Positions 20,362 through 30,838 of a stretch of 64,000 nt of DNA are shown here, piece after piece. This DNA is from Linnemannia elongata (Eukaryota > Mortierellomycota > Mortierellomycetes > Mortierellales > Mortierellaceae). The DNA lies in NCBI GenBank assembly GCA_036320915.1, contig JAXBDG010000003.1:682001-746000 (forward strand), given 5' to 3'. Position 1 is the first letter of the stretch. Each line of letters opens with the position of its first letter. The position numbers were made by a program, and so were the translations under genes. The notes below the pieces were generated by a model. The model was not told where the DNA came from. It ran no database searches and was given only the letters and a program-made list of their open reading frames with translations.

Positions 20362-22853
20362 ATGGAACAGCCAAGTCATACAAACAAACGACCGTCATTC
20401 GATGGAGGGTCCTCCTCATCGAAGCGCCAGCAGCAAGAGGCACCCTCCTCCACCAGACCAACAACTACCTTCCCTTCCTCCTCGTCGTCTTCATGCTCGA
20501 GTGGCGCTTCCTTCTTGCCTACAAAAGCATCAGCGTCCTCGTCCTCTTCGTCGTTTGCGATTGCAGCATCCAACCCATCAATTGAGCCTTCGAGTGACAC
20601 ACCAACTCACAACAACAACGACGCAACCTCAATAATCTCAACAACTATCGAATTTGATCCCTCAATCTCGGATGATGCTCTAGAGGAGCAAAGTGACGAT
20701 GACGATCTATGGAATGACGACGATGCAGATAACCTTTCACATGCTGATGATGGCGACCTGTTCTCGGATACATCACTCACTCCTTCCACTTCGATCAGTC
20801 AACAGTCTGGTACACCCAAAACGGTTCCAAGTAAGCACCATCTTCTGTGCAAGCCTCCTACTGCAGAATAACATAAATATTCTTCTCGATTATACATGCT
20901 AATACTTCACTGTCTGTACTTTGTAGAGGCCTACCGCAAGTACTACATATCTAGCAGAGTGAAAACCGATGAAGGCACCTATGAAAACAAATTCATTTGC
21001 AGAAAATGCAACAAGCCACTGTCCCCCAATAACGCATCTCATTCACTCAAGTATCATTTGACCACGCACCGGCCCGACAAAGGCAAAGGAACAGCTGACA
21101 ATGGAGTTTCAGGACAGCAAGGTCTTGGAGGCGGTCTTGTACAAACAACTCTCACTGGAACCTCAACAACTGTTCAAAAGAAGGAGGCGATCATCAAGGC
21201 CGCTTTAACTTGGGTTGTCACAGGCTATATACCCTTCTCAACTTTCGACTCCGACTCGTTCCGCGCCCTTATCCACTTGATCAATCCAATCATCAGTATG
21301 CCCTGTGCAGCTACAATTCGCGACAGGTTACACAACTATCGTCTTGGACTTCAGGAGAGAATCGAGCGGCTTCTTTCCGACACCTTCAAAGTGGGATCGA
21401 TGACCGTCGATGACTGGACCTCTGATAGCAATCGCCCTTTTATGGGGATTACCCTGCATTGGCTTGACAGCGAGTTCAAAGGATACGAATGTACATTGGA
21501 TCTTGTCCCCCACCCATACCCTCACAATGGAGAGTCGATTGCCAAGTTGATTAGTAAGTGTGGATTGAGGATGTGTGTCTTTATTATCATTTATGCATTT
21601 TTTTTCACGTTTACATTGGAAGAAAACAATCCTAACCATTTTTTTTAACTTCGGACGAAATAGGAGAGACAAGCGAGCATTGGAAGGTCCAAGGTGCGAT
21701 TGCGGCACTGACGACCGATAACGCCTCAGTAATGATCAATGCTGCGGGAAGGGCGGGACTAGAACGGGTACCCTGTGCTTGTCACATCTTGCACAATTCG
21801 GTCAAGGCTGCACTCGAGAAGCAGGAGCGACTGAACAATGTTATGATCAAGCTTCACCAACTTGCTTCATTCTTTCATCGCAGTCCCAAAATGGCGCAGG
21901 CTCTTGAGCTTGAGCAGGTACGACTGAACAGGACACCGCAGCTCAAGGTCATTATGGATGTGGAAACTCGGTGGAACAGTTCTCTGGCCATGTTACGACG
22001 GATGGTTGAGCTCAAGGTACCGATGGCGGCGGTTCGTACGGCGTTGCGTCAGATGCCAGACGAGCAGGAAAATCTCGCAACTATGAACAACATTTACCCG
22101 GGGAACAACGAATGGAGAACGGTGGATTTAATCATTGATGCTCTAAGCGTCTTCGAGGACGCCACTCTGCTATTCAGCTCCTCCGATTATGGACTCGCCG
22201 CATCCATGTTCCCTTGGATGACAATGTTGTTGTTTGCAATGGAGGAGAATCTTTCTGGAATCGAGGAAGTGGAGACCCTTCGGAGCAACCTTCAACTTGA
22301 GATAGGAAACCGTGTCAGGGAATCGGATATCTTGATTAAGGCCTCGTTCTTTCACCCAACATTCAACCTGCTCTACAAACAATGCAATGAGGAGAACTTT
22401 GACGCCCTTAAGGACCTACTGCGCAGAGAGATGCAGGATATCGCGCCACCCGCCAACACCCCTGTTCAACCAGCAGGAGAAAAACCGACTCACAAATTGG
22501 CAAGGGCGATGCAACGGCTTTATGACATGCAAAACACAGGAGTCAACGGACGACAACATAATGACGCACCAGGAGATGAACTTGACCGATATTTCCAGTG
22601 TGTTCAATGCCAGGATTTCAAAATCAACCCTTTGGATTGGTGGAGGCAACACGATACAGTCTTTCCCGTCATGGCACAGTTAGCTCGAAAGTATCTGTCG
22701 ATCCCTGCAGCATCAGTCGCGTCCGAGAGAATGTTCAGCATTGCCGGAAACTTTGTCACAGCTAAACGTAACCGGCTGACCGACGAGGGTGTCAGCGATC
22801 TTGTTTTTAGTAACAATGCATTGAACACCCTGCAGAAAGCAAGCAAGAAATGA
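20362..22853 (+). CDS. hAT transposase with BED zinc finger
   Basis: Catalyses cut-and-paste movement of the surrounding element. Exons 20362-20830, 20927-21553 and 21664-22853 give 761 aa in continuous phase. The N-terminus is Ser/Thr-rich, then Asp-rich. A BED-type finger is rebuilt in exon 2: FICRKCNKPL and SLKYHLTTH (two Cys, two His). RNase H-like residues fit the hAT pattern: Asp in MTVDDWTSD, Asp in LTTDNAS and Glu in SVASERMFS. The insertion domain lies between the second Asp and the Glu, with PCACHILHNSVKAALEK typical of the family. The C-terminal dimerisation region reads NPLDWWRQH, FPVMAQLARKYLSIPAASVASERMFS and KRNRLTDE. No disabling change is visible. The start is the first in-frame ATG; alternative upstream starts are non-ATG. 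Confidence 0.93.
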
Positions 22854-22929
22854 AATAAAACAATGAGTAATCACACTATTATACCTTATTATTATTCTTT
22901 CCCTACTTAAGTCGCTTTAATAGACCCTA

Positions 22930-23165
22930 TTATAACCGATTAGCTGATTAACCATTTGACCGATTAACCGATTAACCGATTAACTGACTAAGCGATTGAC
23001 CGATTAGCCATTTGACTGATTAACTGATTAATTTATTGACCGATTAACCATTTGACTGATTAACCAATTAACCTAAACTGGTTAACCGTCAATTGACCAA
23101 AAATTGACTTGACTTTTTGACCGATTAATCGACTCACCCAACTGGTCAATTGACTTTTTGACCAA
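22930..23165 (+). repeat. Right sub-terminal motif array
   Basis: Repeats of GATTAACCATTTGACC-like units, mirroring the left array; several copies read TTGACCGATTAACC. Confidence 0.8.
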
Positions 23166-23174
23166 AAAAAAATC

Positions 23175-23188
23175 GGTTAAAAACCTTG
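23175..23188 (-). repeat. Right terminal inverted repeat
   Basis: GGTTAAAAACCTTG on the plus strand, the imperfect complement of the left end. Confidence 0.75.
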
Positions 23189-23196
23189 TTTTTAAG
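23189..23196 (+). repeat. Right target-site duplication of the hAT element
   Basis: TTTTTAAG, identical to 19919-19926. Confidence 0.88.
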
Positions 23197-23270
23197 GCGC
23201 TCTGACCCCTCACTTCTCCCCCTTTCTTTCTTCCCTTCTTCCTTCTTTCACTCACCACACACTCTTCAGC
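23197..23270 (+). promoter_or_regulatory. Remaining native leader of the chorismate mutase/prephenate dehydratase gene
   Basis: Only 74 bases separate the transposon duplication from the ATG. They form a CT-rich tract ending CTTCAGC, like other leaders here, so the native promoter is either inside this short tract or displaced to the far side of the element. Confidence 0.6.
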
Positions 23271-24927
23271 ATGTCTCTCAACCTCGACACCCTCCGTCTC
23301 CAGATCGACTCTCTCGACCACAAGCTCATCGCCCTCCTCAACGAGCGCGCCCAGGTCTCCCTCGACATCGGCGCCGCAAAGCGCGAGGCCAAGGACAGCC
23401 AGTATGGAATCAGCCTCATTCATACGAATGCAAGAATCGTTTTTGTTTAAGGTACATGTGAGAACAACTTGCTCACCCTAATCACTTTCTCGTCTCTTTT
23501 CACTTTTCCCTTCCACTTGATAGGGATGAGGAGAACACTCATGTATATATCCCAGGCCGTGAGAAGCAGGTCTTCGAGAAGGTATAGACTGAGTGGAACT
23601 ATTTCAATAACTGACAGCACGAAAAGAAAAGGCGATCTATGAACGGGACTTCTCACCGCCAGCAGTGAACTTTCAATGCTCAACTTAACTAGGTGACACG
23701 GCTGAACCCAGGACCCTTGGCTGCCGACAGCCTTTGCGCCATCTACCGCGAGATTATGTCGGCTTCCATTGCTCTTCAAAAGGATGTCATGGTTGCCTAC
23801 CTCGGACCCGTCGGATCCTTCTCCCACGATGTAAGCCCGCCTTCATTTCTTTATAAACAGCATCTGACAAACAACCAATGATCTGTGCCAGTTAGAGCTC
23901 AACACTCACTATATCATCATACGTCAATCTGTCTTACAGGCAAGCATGAAGCGTTTCGGTGACAGTGTTCAGTATGCGTCGCAGGGAACGATCGCGGATG
24001 TCTTTGAGGCTGTGGAGCGTGGTCGGTGCCAATACGGAGTTGTTCCCTTCGAGAACTCGATTGCAGGATCTGTTGTGCCAACACTGGACAAGTTCATCAA
24101 GTCTAAGGTCAAGATCAGAGCCGAAACCTATCTCCCTGTTCACCACTACCTCCTCTCCAACTCGACCACAGAAGCTGTCCGTCGCGTATATTCCCACCCT
24201 GTTGTAAGAAATCACTTCGCTTGCATAGCTTCTAGTAATCATCCCGTGATGAGTGCCTATGTATGAGGTCTGGCAGATTGATCTCTAACTCGGATGTTTT
24301 GTTGGTGTGGGTGTTAATTAGGCTTTGGCTCAGTGCCAGATTTTCTTGAACAGCCAGTTGAAGGGCATTGAGCTTATTCCATGCGCTTCTACCTCCGAGG
24401 CTGCTCAGTTGGCGTCAAAGGAAAAGTACGCAGCCGCTATTTGCAACCGTGTGTGTGCAGACATCTATGGTCTGGACATTCTTCACGCCGACATTGAGGA
24501 CCAGCAAGGTAACTTTACACATTTATATCGTCGTTATTTGATTTTGGAGCAATCTATACCTCAAACTAATCAAAGATTTCCATTATGTGAAATAGATAAC
24601 ACGACGCGCTTCTTTATTATTTCGGATGCATGGGATGCTCCAACTGTGAGCGACAAGACATTGTTGATGTTCACGGTGGATCATCGCCTTCCTGGAGCAT
24701 TGTGTGATGGATTGAAAGTCTTCAAGGACCACTCGCTCAACTTGACCAAGATCGACTCGCGCCCCTCGATGCTGAGACCGTGGCACTATGTGTTCTTTGT
24801 TGAGTGTGCGGGTGTACATGGCGATAGCGAGGTGATGAACAACGTGGTTGCTGAGCTTGGAAAGTTCTGTCTGGATGTCAAGATTGTCGGAACTTATCCC
24901 GATCAGCGTCCCCAGGATCTTAACTAG
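23271..24927 (+). CDS. pheA: Bifunctional chorismate mutase / prephenate dehydratase (P-protein) with ACT domain
   Basis: Converts chorismate to prephenate and then to phenylpyruvate, the committed route to phenylalanine. Six exons (23271-23401, 23524-23581, 23693-23830, 23940-24203, 24322-24508, 24596-24927) give 369 aa. Residues 1-90 are an AroQ-type chorismate mutase: LRLQIDSLDHKLIALLNERA, then GAAKRE, PGREKQVFEKV and REIMSASIALQ. Residues from about 97 form prephenate dehydratase: VAYLGPVGSFSH, YGVVPFENSIAG and the NTTRF catalytic Thr-Arg-Phe. The C-terminal ACT domain (ALCDGLKVFKDHSLNLTKIDSRPS, shortened here, with the SRP motif) usually mediates Phe feedback. Most characterised fungi use separate Aro7 and Pha2 proteins, so this bacterial-style fusion is notable; the six introns show it is a native nuclear gene. 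The bacterial symbol is used for architecture only. Confidence 0.92.
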
Positions 24928-25293
24928 AAATCTATCTAGTACTGAGCGCACACACGAGCGAATAAAACAAATAACGAATCTCGCAGTAAACCAATGCAAC
25001 ATACATGTGCTGTCACGTGTAGTAAGCGTGGAAGCTGATTCCCCCCATCAAAGAATGAAAAAGCAGTCGTTGTCTGTCAACCTTTTTTTTCCTTCTCAGT
25101 CAGTCAGCCAGTCCGTCAGAGCCTCAAAAGTTCTCCCCCATTCACTTTTGCTTTCATTGCACAAAAGGTCATCGTTTTTTCATATTTTTTTTTTTTCTTT
25201 TTCCTTACTCTTCCTTCTCCCCTCATACCTACTCCGGACCCGACCGACCCGACCTCCAGACAACCCGACCCGACTCCTCTTTCAACAGTAGCC
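24928..25293. promoter_or_regulatory. Intergenic region before OPI3
   Basis: About 366 bases. The second half is a TC-rich leader, then CCCGACCCGAC-type repeats just before the OPI3 ATG. Confidence 0.4.
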
Positions 25294-26778
25294 ATGGATA
25301 TTTTGCAGTGCTATCACAACTCGAGACTCTTGGTTGACTGGAGCGACAAGCGCATGTGGCTCGCCGTCGCCTCGATCGTCTTCAACCCCACCTTCTGGAA
25401 CATCGTCGCCAGAAAAGGTTTGTCCTTCTTCTGCATTCACAATCTACTACTGTTGAACTGGACTCTAACACACCGGACTTCTGGACTCGATACTCATGAT
25501 GAACGACGTGGAGAGAGGGTGTCTTCATGAGGTCAGAGCGTTTATTCCAAGACCTGATTGTCTGTGCTTGTTGTTAATCTCATGTCACATTTTCAATCCT
25601 TTACTTCTGATAGAGTACCGCACAAAGTTCATTACTCGCATGTTCAATGGCAACGGTCTCTACGGATGCTACGCCTTGGCTGCCACAATCTTCACTCTTG
25701 GTCTGATCCGCGATGCTGTGTATGTCTGAGCTCTACTCTATCTTTTTGGCGTCGCCATTATCTCTACTACACCCTCCGCATGGGCATTCATCATGTACCC
25801 ATGAGATGGAAAGTGACTCTCCTCTAACCTTTGTTGTGGCTCAAATTGATCTTGATTTGTGATAATGTAGGTTCAAGTACGCCGTTGATACCCAGCCCAA
25901 GGCTCAGTGCATGGACCACTGGTTCCTCCAGGCCTTGGCCTACTTTTTGTTCTCTGTCGGCAACATCTTTGTCCTCTCGTCCATGTGGGTCCTCGGAGTC
26001 ACCGGCACCTACCTTGGTAATAATCGATCCCCATCCTTCACCCTTCACCCATGTTTTATGTCCCTCTCCCCCAACAGTTGTACTACTGTGCTCGCCCTCT
26101 CTTTCTCTCATTCCTGTCTCCCTGTGAAAATTGTAAAAATAATCGCGTGCTTAAACACGCCTCTGAACTTTATGCTAACCCAGTTGAGCCTTTGATCTCT
26201 GACCTTCTTTTCTTTTCTCCCGCCTTCTTTTTCCCAACCCCACAAAAAAAATTGAAAATCGGAAATAGGTGACTACTTTGGCATCCTGATGGACGAGCGT
26301 GTGACCTCCTTCCCCTTCAACGTTAACGACAACCCCATGTACAACGGCACTGTCATGATCTTCCTCGGCACCGCTCTCTGGTATGCCCTTCATGGTTTAC
26401 TTGGCAATTGGAATAATCAGATAAAATGTGCACTGTAAGTGATTGTATCTAACATGATTGAGCCTCTATTCTTTCATATAGGTCGTTGAGTCCCGCTGGT
26501 GTCTACTTGACGTGCATTGTACACTTTGTCTACCGCATTGCTTTGAAGTTTGAGGGGTAAGAGCCCGCATCTGGTTTCTCATTATTTATTTATTTTTTGG
26601 CAATTGGATCACTTATGCTTTTTACTTTGCCTAAATGCTAACCAACGTTGTCTCGATTATTACTTTTGGATATAGTCCTTTCACAACTGACATCTACATC
26701 AAGCGTGATCAGGACCGCGCTGCTGCCCAGAAGACCACTTCAACCCCTGCCAAGAAGCAGACCAAGAAAGATCTTTAG
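25294..26778 (+). CDS. OPI3: Phosphatidyl-N-methylethanolamine N-methyltransferase (Opi3/PEMT)
   Basis: ER membrane enzyme that performs the last methylations from phosphatidylethanolamine to phosphatidylcholine with S-adenosylmethionine. Six exons: 25294-25417, 25614-25719, 25871-26016, 26269-26380, 26482-26556 and 26676-26778, giving 221 aa against 206 for yeast Opi3. Seen: [20 protein letters not shown] rebuilt over intron 1 (a family hallmark), hydrophobic segments in [42 protein letters not shown] (in parts) and [21 protein letters not shown], and the [22 protein letters not shown] methyltransferase core (shortened). The tail is basic (KKQTKKDL) and resembles an ER-retention type end. 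Small size with several membrane segments separates it from Cho2. Confidence 0.93.
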
Positions 26779-27288
26779 ATAGCGTTATGCTTTTGCTTCT
26801 TATACACATTTTTCCATAGAAAGAAATACACCTACACTTCATATCATCGAGAGACTTATTATCCGTGTGCGAGTGTGTGGAACAGCGAAGGAGCATGAAA
26901 AAGAAGAAGCATTTGAACCTGGACAGCGCGAGGACGGTGGTAGAGTCTAACGTGCGATCAACAAAGGTGAAAAGATGGTGGCAAAATTGGACCAGTCGCG
27001 TCCCTCTCTTCAATGAAGTGGAGGAGACTGCCTTTTTCACACAAATGAAAACAGACGTGCCCAGGGCGTTTTGTCTGCAGACAATGCCATTCTTCAAACA
27101 ACCTTCATTCTCCTTGGGTTCTTTTCCATCACAACCAACTTTAACTCAACACCCTCCTACAACTGCCTTTCATATACCTAACAATAAGTGTTTTCTTTAG
27201 AAGTTTTACATATATACACACAGCGCCAAAGCAAAACACAGCATCGCTTTTGCTCGCACTACTTCCAACTTACAAATTCTCAACAATA
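26779..27288. promoter_or_regulatory. Intergenic region before the CDK1 gene
   Basis: About 510 bases; open frames on both strands lack family similarity I recognise and look incidental. Confidence 0.4.
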
Positions 27289-29031
27289 ATGCCTGCCGAG
27301 GACGACACCAGAGAGAGACGAGAGGCGGAGAGGCGGAGACTGGAGGAGCGCAGAAGAGAGGAGGAAGAGAAGGAGACTGGACCCTACCAGAAGCTGGAGA
27401 AGATTGGAGAAGGCACGTACGGCGTCGTTTACAAAGCAACGTGAGTAGCTTTTTTTGTTGCTTGTGCTTATATTATCCGTTTGGCTTCAACAATTGTTTG
27501 CATTGCTGAATGCAAAATCTTGACTAACTTGATTTCACTTTTTTTTTTGTCAATGCTGCTCCGGTGACTTAGACATAGACCAACAGGAAGAGTAGTGGCA
27601 ATGAAGAAGATTCGTCTTGAGAATGAGGACGAAGGTAAAGTCAACAAGCTTCAAAACAGCTCCCTCTGAAGCTCGCTTCAGTGTTACTGGAGTCGGGAAT
27701 AACCAAAAGTGACACCAACCTGACCGTATTACTCTTTTGATCTCTTACTTCATCTAGGTGTGCCCAGTACCGCAATAAGAGAGATCTCGTTACTAAAGGA
27801 ACTCAAACACAATCATGTCGTCCAGTACGTTAATCTGCCTTGATACACATTCAGTTTTCTTCGTTCGCTTTACACCACTATATGGCTGACAATGACGAAA
27901 TGGTTTTTGAAGACGCATCTAATGTTTGATTACCTCTCTATTTTGTTAGGCTGCTTGATGTTGTACATGAGGAGAGCAAGCTGTTCTTGGTGTTTGAGTT
28001 TCTGGAGGTGGACTTGAAGAAATACATGGATACTCATACCAAGGCACAAAACACTGGATTACCCCTGGAACAAGTCAAGGTAAAGCACGACAAATCACAC
28101 AGATCACGAGGTTATGCTATATGTATTAAGTAACCCAATCTTACCAAAAACACCATGTTCTCTCATTTCTTTCTTTCCTGATATGTGGTAAACCGCTTCA
28201 AACGCAAACAGGAATACTTGCACCAATTAATTCAGGGAGTTGAGTTCTGTCATCAGAGGCGAATCCTTCATCGCGATCTCAAGCCTCAAAACTTGTTGAT
28301 TGACGAGAATCGGAACCTCAAACTGGCGGATTTCGGATTGGCGCGCGCGTTTGGTATCCCTCTCAGAACTTATACCCATGAAGTCATCACATTATGGTAC
28401 CGTGCGCCCGAGATTCTGATGGGCTCCCGCCATTACTCAACTGCCGTCGATATGTGGAGTATCGGCTGTATCTTTGCCGAAATGATCACCAAGCGGCCCC
28501 TCTTCCCAGGTACACACAAGGATGACTATGATTCTGCTGATAATGTTACTCAAATCTCATGTCCACAATGACTGACAAACCCTCGCATCTACGATCTACC
28601 TAATAGGTGATTCGGAGATTGACGAGATGTTCAAGATATTCAAGATTCTCGGAACGCCAAACGAGACTGTGTGGCCAGGAGTGTCGAGTCTCAAGGACTG
28701 GAACCCCGAGTTTCCCAAATGGCAGCGCAAGGATCTGAGGACATTAGTGCCTGGTCTGAACGATGAAGGTCTGGACCTCCTTGAACAACTGATCGACTAC
28801 AACCCTGCACGACGGATCTCAGCCAAGCGAGGTAATTGGGAGTGAATCTGCGCAAGAATCAACAAATCAATAGGAAAGGGCCATATTGGGCGAAGCATCT
28901 CCAAAGTGAAAAATCGTGGCTAATTAATTATTTGATCCTTTTTCGATAACTCGACGATAGCCCTACTCCACCCATACTTTGACGGAATGGCACGCCCAGC
29001 ACATCACAGAATGGACATGCGAGGCTATTAA
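27289..29031 (+). CDS. CDC2: Cyclin-dependent kinase 1 (Cdc2/Cdc28)
   Basis: Master cell-cycle Ser/Thr kinase, active with cyclins and Cks1. Seven exons: 27289-27440, 27573-27634, 27758-27824, 27950-28079, 28212-28509, 28607-28831 and 28961-29031, giving 334 aa in phase. Seen: the Gly loop [13 protein letters not shown] containing the inhibitory Thr-Tyr pair, AMKKIRLE, the PSTAIRE cyclin-binding helix rebuilt over an intron, [19 protein letters not shown], the T-loop [13 protein letters not shown], and the end [15 protein letters not shown]. The kinase core begins about 32 residues later than usual because of an Arg/Glu-rich N-terminal extension ([20 protein letters not shown]). The ATG sits directly after a leader and no later ATG precedes the Gly loop, so the extension is probably real. 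Confidence 0.95.
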
Positions 29032-29532
29032 CAGGATCAAGCAAAACGGTCTGTTCTTCTTCATTCCACTACGGAGTCACCCATTCGCCAACTCGCTCCA
29101 ACAAACAACTAGCATGCGAACCGATTCGAAAACAAGATAACAAGTCCTATCTAATGCTCTATATATCACTATATTGTGCAAATATCCCACCTCCCGCATA
29201 CACACCCCACACTCAATTCATCAGCAGCAGCACCAAGTAGCTCAGAACCAAAAAGTCCCTTCACCCCATTCTATGTACAACCACACCATCAAAAAAAAAC
29301 GAACAGTTCTCCAAATCATATGTTATCGGTTTTTCTGGTGCTGATATATATTTTGTGTATTGTTTAGGTCTGTTGAAATGCGGATTAAAAGGTACAGAAT
29401 GCCATGAAAAAAAAATGCAAGTGATGGTGGTTGCTGAAGTGTGTAAGTTCTAAGTAGACTGTCGATTAGGTGTTGATGTTGCTTTCCTGATCGCCAAATG
29501 CTCTTCTGATTTCCTGATCGCCAGAACTGCCT
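29032..29532. other. Convergent intergenic region CDC2 / EIF1AD
   Basis: About 500 bases between two 3' ends; no gene recognised. Confidence 0.4.
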
Positions 29533-30353
29533 CTACTTTCTTGCCTTGCTCACGTCCACTTCTTCCTCCTCTGACTCCTCCTCTGAGTCTTCCTCGCTCT
29601 CGCTTTCACTCTCCTCGGACTCGGACTCGGACTCGGACTCACTCTCACTCTCAGACTCGCTCTCCTCAGATTCACTCTCGCTTTCAGACTCCTCGATCAC
29701 CACGCGGTTATTATTCCTGAACAGATCATCCTCGCCATCCTCCTTCTCCGAATCAGAATCGTTGTGCAAAGACCGAGAGAGTTGATCGGTGAAGGGCCAG
29801 ATCCCTTGCTGCTTGTAGGTTTTGATGTGGTCTGGGAAGAGGATGGCGATAATGTCGCCTCCAACTTTTGTTTTGTCCTCTTCTTCTGCTGGCTCGATGA
29901 TCACGTAGCTTCCTGTTGGCGGTAAGAAATTGAGAGAAGGTTTTAGGTATAGGGGTGTTAGTGGGCGGGTGAGAAGGCAGTGGGATAGTGTTAATTGATT
30001 GCCTCCAGGAGGTGTTGACGGACGGTTCTCCTGGGCTGATCGGATAGTTCTTTGTAGAAAGCCTTCCGTGCCAATAGTTCACGAAATCTTTTTCTCGGGA
30101 ATGATTATCGATCCAGTCCAGATCGCCCCTGCAAGTAAAAAAAAAGGCAAAGGTAACGAAACTAACCTCGCTTGACCCAGACGAGGGAACGGAATTTGGG
30201 AGGGAGGTTGACAAGGAGTTCCTGGTTGTCGGAGAACTGGACTTCATGGACGTTCTTGCCACGGGTTCCCAGGACTCGAGCGAACCGCTGGCCTTCCTCG
30301 AGTTCAGGGATGTCTGTGAGGATATCGCTTGTTGCTATTTTCCTTCGTGCCAT
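29533..30353 (-). CDS. EIF1AD: EIF1AD-like RNA-binding protein (eIF1A/OB-fold domain)
   Basis: Small S1/eIF1A-like protein, conserved from fungi to animals; the human homologue is nuclear. Two exons (30167-30353 and 29533-29912, minus) give 188 aa. The OB-fold part reads QRFARVLGTRGKNVHEVQF, LVNLPPKFRSLVWVKRG and SYVIIEPAEEEDKTKVGGDI (shortened), followed by PDHIKTYKQQGIWP, as in EIF1AD (LRSLQKEGFWP-like). The tail contains DLFRNNNR, matching the family's DLFVNTNR, and a run of about 50 Ser-Glu repeats, then a short basic end. The acidic tail is longer than in animals. The ATG begins MARRKIATS and lies directly before a purine-poor leader. It shares a divergent promoter with VMA9. Confidence 0.9.
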
Positions 30354-30838
30354 TCTATATATATATGTGTGTATGTGGTCTTGTTGTAGTTGGTGGGCTG
30401 TTTTGATGGTTGGGTGTTGCAGGTTGTTGTAGGTTGTTGTGGTGTGATGTAGTGTTGAGTGGGTTGTGGTGATGTCCGATGCCAAAATTCTGGGTAGGTT
30501 GCTGATGTCCGGTTCCTTTTTGTCCGTTGGAGCTTTGTGGAGATCAGTTATGAAAGAAAAAAAAATGCTTTGCCCTTCATTGAGGGGCGTCAAAACCCCT
30601 TCCGTGACGTCTGAAGCAGAGGGGCCGCATGGACAGTCACGAGTAGACCAGGTCGCCCTGGTGATCTTGTCGACTTGGACCATGCACTCACTCTCTTGAC
30701 ATCTTCAACCTCCAGTTTCTACTTCTCCAATTCACGCCTCATACCCTTCCCTTCACTCTCTCCACTCCCTCACTTCACTCTTCCCTTAACGCGAGCCTCT
30801 CTCACAACAACTAGTCACATAACATCCCACAAGTAACC
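30354..30838. promoter_or_regulatory. Bidirectional upstream region EIF1AD / VMA9
   Basis: About 485 bases between divergent starts, with a TATATATATGTGTGTATG stretch next to the EIF1AD start and a CT-rich leader before VMA9. Confidence 0.5.

Larger units (their letters stand above)
19927..23188 (+). mobile_element. Complete hAT-superfamily DNA transposon (3262 bp)
   Basis: Bounded by an exact 8-bp duplication (TTTTTAAG). The left end is CAGTGTTTCTAACC (19927-19940) and the right end, read inward, is CAAGGTTTTTAACC (23175-23188): 11 of 14 identical, with the CANNG start common to hAT ends. Both sub-terminal regions carry arrays of a GATTAACC / TTGACCGATTAA motif, about 200 bp each, in the manner of transposase-binding repeats of Ac-type elements. 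Between them lies one three-exon transposase gene in plus orientation with no stop or frameshift seen. The element is inserted between the ADCK1-type gene and the chorismate mutase/prephenate dehydratase gene. Intact ends, duplication and ORF suggest a young, possibly autonomous copy; activity is not proven. Confidence 0.9.

Noticed and set aside
23271..23460. Read-through of the first P-protein exon as a short independent chorismate mutase
   Set aside because: Read-through adds GISLIHTNAR and then a stop, losing the catalytic second half of the mutase; the spliced form restores it.
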